Below are positions 5,909 through 7,947 of a stretch of DNA of 7,947 bases, piece by piece. The stretch is from Dehalococcoidales bacterium (GTDB taxonomy: Bacteria; Chloroflexota; Dehalococcoidia; Dehalococcoidales; UBA2162). Position 1 is the stretch's first letter. Every line of letters begins with the position of its first letter. A program made the translations under genes and the position numbers. The notes below the pieces were generated by a model. The model saw only the letters and a list, made by a program, of their open reading frames with translations, ran no database searches and had not been told where the DNA came from. The stretch covers positions 1 through 7,947 of the forward strand of contig JAENIS010000068.1 of the NCBI GenBank assembly GCA_016844285.1, read 5' to 3'.

Positions 5909-6439
5909 CTAACCACCGTCGTAAGAGGTATGCTCCTTTTGCGCGAACCACTCCGCCGGGTGGCTCAAATATTCCTGATAATCCAGCAGGATAAGGTGAT
6001 GCTGATGCTCCTCGGCAGCCACGATGTTGAAGAAATTCCTCTCGGCGCCGTCACCAGCCCTTCCTGCCTGGCTCTGATAGAAATCGTAGCTCTTACTTTC
6101 CATATTGATGGCAATTTGTATCGCCTCAAGCTCAGTGGGCAAAGCTACCGGCTTAGCGTCAATCTCCTTGCTGGCTTTGGCAAAGATAGTCCTCAGTGTC
6201 TTGCCACCATCCGGCCGAAAATCAGTCATTGGCCACGCCTTCCGGTTATGGATGGATTGATATATCTCCTGAAACTTTTGCCGATGGATGTCTTCCTCAG
6301 CAGCGAGGGATTGGAGCAGTTTCTTGCCAAGCTCATGGCGACTCTGACGGCTGGCCGTCAGATAATACTCCCGGCCATCAGCTTCCATCTGGATGGCCAC
6401 CTGTAGCGCCTGGAGCGTCTTGTCCTGTTCGCTGACCAC
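5909..6439 (-). CDS. Rubrerythrin-like diiron protein without rubredoxin domain (ferritin-like)
   Basis: This 176-aa protein has two similar half-units of two helices each. Half one has E19 (IQMEADGREYY) and E49-x-x-H52 (AEEDIH). Half two has E114 (INMESKSYDFY) and E144-x-x-H147 (AEEHQH). This is the diiron ligand arrangement of rubrerythrin-type four-helix bundles, which reduce hydrogen peroxide in anaerobes. The C-terminal rubredoxin domain of classical rubrerythrin is absent; the tail ends about 30 residues after the last ligand and has no cysteine. Electrons may come from the rubredoxin of Hrb downstream, which is an inference. The start is GTG (6437-6439); possible ribosome sites are AGGAC (6447-6451, 7 nt away) and the stronger AAGGAG (6453-6458, 14 nt away). 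It is the first gene of the leftward stress cluster and follows a long leader. Confidence 0.85.
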   Translation of the reverse strand: MVSEQDKTLQALQVAIQMEADGREYYLTASRQSRHELGKKLLQSLAAEEDIHRQKFQEIYQSIHNRKAWPMTDFRPDGGKTLRTIFAKASKEIDAKPVALPTELEAIQIAINMESKSYDFYQSQAGRAGDGAERNFFNIVAAEEHQHHLILLDYQEYLSHPAEWFAQKEHTSYDGG

Positions 6440-6647
6440 TTTATATGTCCTACTCCTTACGGAATAAACCGGTTATCATGTCACCGATGGCATCGCCATC
6501 ATCGGAAAGAAGCTTTAATCCTCGTCAAGGAGGCCGTTGTTTGGTAGAGCGCTTAGCCACAAACGGCATTATCCAAAGTACAAAGGCAGCTAGGTGATTC
6601 ACCAAAGAACATCGCTACCTACTTTGAGATTTATGGTGGTAGAAACA
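6440..6647 (-). other. Long structured 5' leader of the stress operon (about 208 nt)
   Basis: From the predicted transcription start near 6647 to the GTG at 6439 there is no convincing gene. Two paired regions are visible: GATGGC-ATC-GCCATC (6486-6500), and a larger bulged stem of GCCGTTGTTTGG (6533-6544) with CCACAAACGGC (6557-6567), whose loop contains the palindrome AGCGCT. I cannot match it to a known riboswitch class. It could be a regulatory leader or simply spacer. Confidence 0.35.
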
Positions 6648-6653
6648 TAAATA

Positions 6654-6683
6654 ATCATATCACCCTGGCTTCCTTGTTGTCAA
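6654..6683 (-). promoter_or_regulatory. Strong sigma70-type promoter for the leftward O2/NO stress cluster
   Basis: On the - strand TTGACA (6678-6683, six of six) and TATGAT (6654-6659, five of six) are 18 nt apart. This is one of the best -35/-10 pairs in the window and faces the rubrerythrin-like gene. It probably drives rubrerythrin-like, hrb, fprA and the 80-aa gene as one transcript. Confidence 0.6.
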
Positions 6684-6703
6684 TTGACCGGAGGTAAGGG
6701 ACT

Positions 6704-6834
6704 ATTCGGTTTTGGTTAGTGTTGTCTTTGCGAGCCCCGATGAAATCGGGGCGAAGCAATCTGTATAAATCTTTGAGATTGCTTCGTCGCTACGCTTCTC
6801 GCAATGACAGCAGAATCAACCAAATGCAGACAGA
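6704..6834. repeat. Dispersed palindromic element, copy B (inverted relative to copy A)
   Basis: This element of about 131 bp has nested inverted repeats: TTTTGGTT (6710-6717) with CAACCAAA (6817-6824), GTCTTTGCGAG (6724-6734) with CTCGCAATGAC (6799-6808 region), and CGAAGCAATCT (6752-6762) with AGATTGCTTCG (6776-6786). A hairpin CCCCGAT-GAA-ATCGGGG sits at 6735-6751. It is homologous to 456-602 over its whole length but in opposite orientation. It occupies the space between the divergent promoters at 6654-6683 and 6854-6882 almost exactly. Confidence 0.72.
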
Positions 6835-6853
6835 ACCTCTTAGATACAGTGTC

Positions 6854-6882
6854 TTGACGTACCTTCACCTGTCGGCTACTAT
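6854..6882 (+). promoter_or_regulatory. Candidate promoter of the MarC-family gene
   Basis: TTGACG (6854-6859) and TACTAT (6877-6882) are separated by 17 nt and each match consensus at five of six positions. The start codon is only 12 nt beyond the -10 box, so the transcript would be almost leaderless. A GGTGG at 6883-6887 would then lie upstream of the RNA start. Confidence 0.45.
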
Positions 6883-6894
6883 GGTGGTAACCAG

Positions 6895-7500
6895 ATGAGT
6901 AACATCGTTGGTTTCGGTAGGGACCTGGGATTAAGTTTCATCCCCCTTTTCGTGGCGGTGGATGCTATTGGTGTCCTCCCTTTTATGCTGGCACTAACTC
7001 AGGAGATGAAGCCCGCGGAGCGAGCCAGGATAGTGCGTTACGCCATGCTTACCGCCCTCGGACTGGGTCTGGGATTTATTGCTATCGGCAAAGGCATCCT
7101 CTTTCTCCTGGGTATCGAAGTGGCCGATTTCCTCGTGGCCGGGGGGCTGATACTTTTCATCTTATCCATCCGCCATTTCACCACCGGAAAGCTGGTGGAG
7201 CTTGAAGCCGGCAAGACCAAAGGGATGGTTGGCATCGTTCCCATCGGCACACCCCTGGTGGTTGGTCCAGCCGTTCTCACCACCCTGCTCCTGCTTACCG
7301 GACAGTACCCCCTGCTGCCGATAGCTCTCGCATTCTTGCTTAATCTGGTCTTTGCCTGGGGAATCTTCAAACAGGCAAACAGAGTCGCCCGATTGATGCG
7401 GGAACCAGGACTGCGGGCGGCATCGCAAATTGCCAGCCTGCTTCTGGCCGTGATTGCCGTGATGATGATTCGCAAGGGCATTTTCGAGATCATACCTTGA
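6895..7500 (+). CDS. MarC-family (UPF0056) integral membrane protein
   Basis: The 201-aa protein is hydrophobic throughout, with about six membrane segments near residues 9-33, 49-72, 76-92, 112-134, 138-158 and 176-199. Family signatures are PLFVAVDAIGVLPFMLALT (17-35) and the second-half motif PIGTPLVVGPAVLTTLLLL (116-134); the two halves resemble each other, as in MarC. The link of this family to multiple antibiotic resistance has not held up, and its transport substrate is unsettled. It is set apart from its neighbours: a repeat and promoter upstream, a hairpin beginning at the base after the TGA, and a separate promoter for the next gene. The ATG at 6895 is the natural start, though its ribosome site (GGTGG) is weak. 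Confidence 0.88.
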   Translation: MSNIVGFGRDLGLSFIPLFVAVDAIGVLPFMLALTQEMKPAERARIVRYAMLTALGLGLGFIAIGKGILFLLGIEVADFLVAGGLILFILSIRHFTTGKLVELEAGKTKGMVGIVPIGTPLVVGPAVLTTLLLLTGQYPLLPIALAFLLNLVFAWGIFKQANRVARLMREPGLRAASQIASLLLAVIAVMMIRKGIFEIIP

Positions 7501-7520
7501 CTCCTTCTCCTGGAAGGAGA
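7501..7520. repeat. Hairpin immediately after the MarC-family gene
   Basis: CTCCTT (7501-7506) pairs with AAGGAG (7514-7519), or alternatively TCTCC (7506-7510) with GGAGA (7516-7520). CTTCTCCTGGAAGGAGA is the reverse complement of the hairpin at 3059-3077 apart from its edges, so both belong to one repeat family. It has no U-tract, so it would be a weak terminator at best. Confidence 0.5.
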
Positions 7521-7552
7521 GAATGGGTAAATAAACAATCTATGGCGCACTA

Positions 7553-7581
7553 TTGACAACCGAGCTTGGATTCCGTAGACT
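7553..7581 (+). promoter_or_regulatory. Candidate promoter of the succinyl-CoA synthetase gene
   Basis: A perfect TTGACA (7553-7558) is followed after 17 nt by TAGACT (7576-7581, four of six). Transcription would start near 7588, leaving a leader of about 30 nt with an AGAGGAG ribosome site at 7609-7615. The layout fits a housekeeping promoter. Confidence 0.5.
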
Positions 7582-7617
7582 ATTCACGGTGCGATATTAC
7601 GCTATCTAAGAGGAGAG

Positions 7618-7947
7618 ATGAAGCTCTTTGAGTTTGAAGCCAAGAACATTCTGAGGAAATACGGATTAGCCGTTCCCCAGGGTGAGGTGGCCAGGAATCC
7701 CGATGAAGCCAGGGTAATCGCCCGGAAAATAGGCAAACCGGTTGTCTTAAAAGCACAGGTACTGGTCGCCGGGCGGGGTAAAGCCGGAGGCATAAAATTC
7801 GCTAACGATGCCGCTGAGGCGAAAAAGATAGCTTCAGTTCTTATCGGTAGTACCATCAAGGAAAGCCTGGTAAAGAACCTGCTGGTTGAAGAAAGGCTGG
7901 ATATTGCCGAGCAGTTCTACGCCTCGGTAACTATCGACCGGCAAGCC
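7618..7947 (+). CDS. sucC: Succinyl-CoA synthetase beta subunit, ATP-grasp N-terminal part (3' end outside window)
   Basis: The beta subunit of the ADP-forming succinate-CoA ligase makes ATP (or GTP) from succinyl-CoA in the TCA cycle or its partial versions. The first 110 of about 380 residues are present and in frame to the window edge. MKLFEFEAKNILRKYGL is the typical N-terminus (compare MNLHEYQAKQLFARYGL in E. coli). VVLKAQVLVAGRGKAGG (41-57) is the ATP-grasp nucleotide-binding loop, and LLVEERLDIAEQFYASVTID continues the fold. The ATG at 7618 is fixed by this homology, although the purine-rich AGGAG lies only 2 nt away and TAAGAGG may be the real anchor. The alpha subunit (sucD) is expected just downstream. 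A related malate- or other acyl-CoA ligase beta subunit cannot be excluded from this fragment. Confidence 0.88.
   Translation, partial: MKLFEFEAKNILRKYGLAVPQGEVARNPDEARVIARKIGKPVVLKAQVLVAGRGKAGGIKFANDAAEAKKIASVLIGSTIKESLVKNLLVEERLDIAEQFYASVTIDRQA

Noticed and set aside
5930..6406. 158-codon + strand frame opposite the rubrerythrin-like gene
   Set aside because: It is antisense to a diiron gene with complete ligands and shows no recognisable protein features.

Overview
The window reads as a chromosomal segment of an anaerobic bacterium. The gene set points that way: a flavo-diiron O2/NO reductase with its high-molecular-weight rubredoxin, a rubrerythrin-like protein, a formate dehydrogenase maturation factor and quinolinate synthase. 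The style of the protein sequences, and intergenic DNA packed with 'AGAGGGGCTTCGC'-type hairpins and 'GTCATTGCGAG...GAAGCAATCT' palindromes, remind me of Dehalococcoidia-like Chloroflexota. That assignment is recognition only, not proof. Nothing in the window looks like phage, plasmid, CRISPR, rRNA or tRNA.

Left part, + strand (2-2781): the 3' end of mnmA (tRNA 2-thiolation), then a spacer holding a hairpin and copy A of a dispersed palindromic element. Next comes a tight overlapping operon: a MOSC-domain protein, fdhD and nadA. The junctions overlap by 11 and 14 nt, so translational coupling is likely. The theme is sulfur handling and cofactors (Mo-cofactor, formate dehydrogenase sulfuration, [4Fe-4S]-dependent NAD synthesis).

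Middle, 2782-3157: a gene-free stretch between convergent operons. It is almost entirely a composite array of perfect GC-rich hairpins bounded by a 12-bp inverted repeat (2850-2861/3086-3097). At least one hairpin has a U-tract that would terminate the leftward transcripts.

Centre, - strand (3158-6439): an oxidative/nitrosative-stress cluster read right to left: rubrerythrin-like diiron protein, hrb (flavin reductase-rubredoxin fusion), fprA (flavo-diiron protein), an 80-aa protein of unknown function and bacterioferritin. The hrb and fprA genes are one base apart. By analogy with acetogens, electrons would run NAD(P)H to Hrb flavin to rubredoxin to FprA FMN to the diiron site to O2 or NO. 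The rubrerythrin-like protein would deal with peroxide, and bacterioferritin would store iron and use peroxide or O2 as oxidant. A strong sigma70-type promoter (6654-6683) drives the cluster from a leader of about 200 nt, and bacterioferritin appears to have its own promoter (3653-3682).

Right part, + strand (6440-7947): a divergent intergenic region with copy B of the dispersed element (opposite orientation to copy A), a MarC-family membrane protein with its own promoter, and the 5' end of a succinyl-CoA synthetase beta subunit (sucC-like), also with a promoter.

I did not find a convincing wholly new system. The observations most worth following are the unknown 80-aa protein inside the O2/NO cluster, the two inverted copies of the dispersed palindromic element, and the composite hairpin array.
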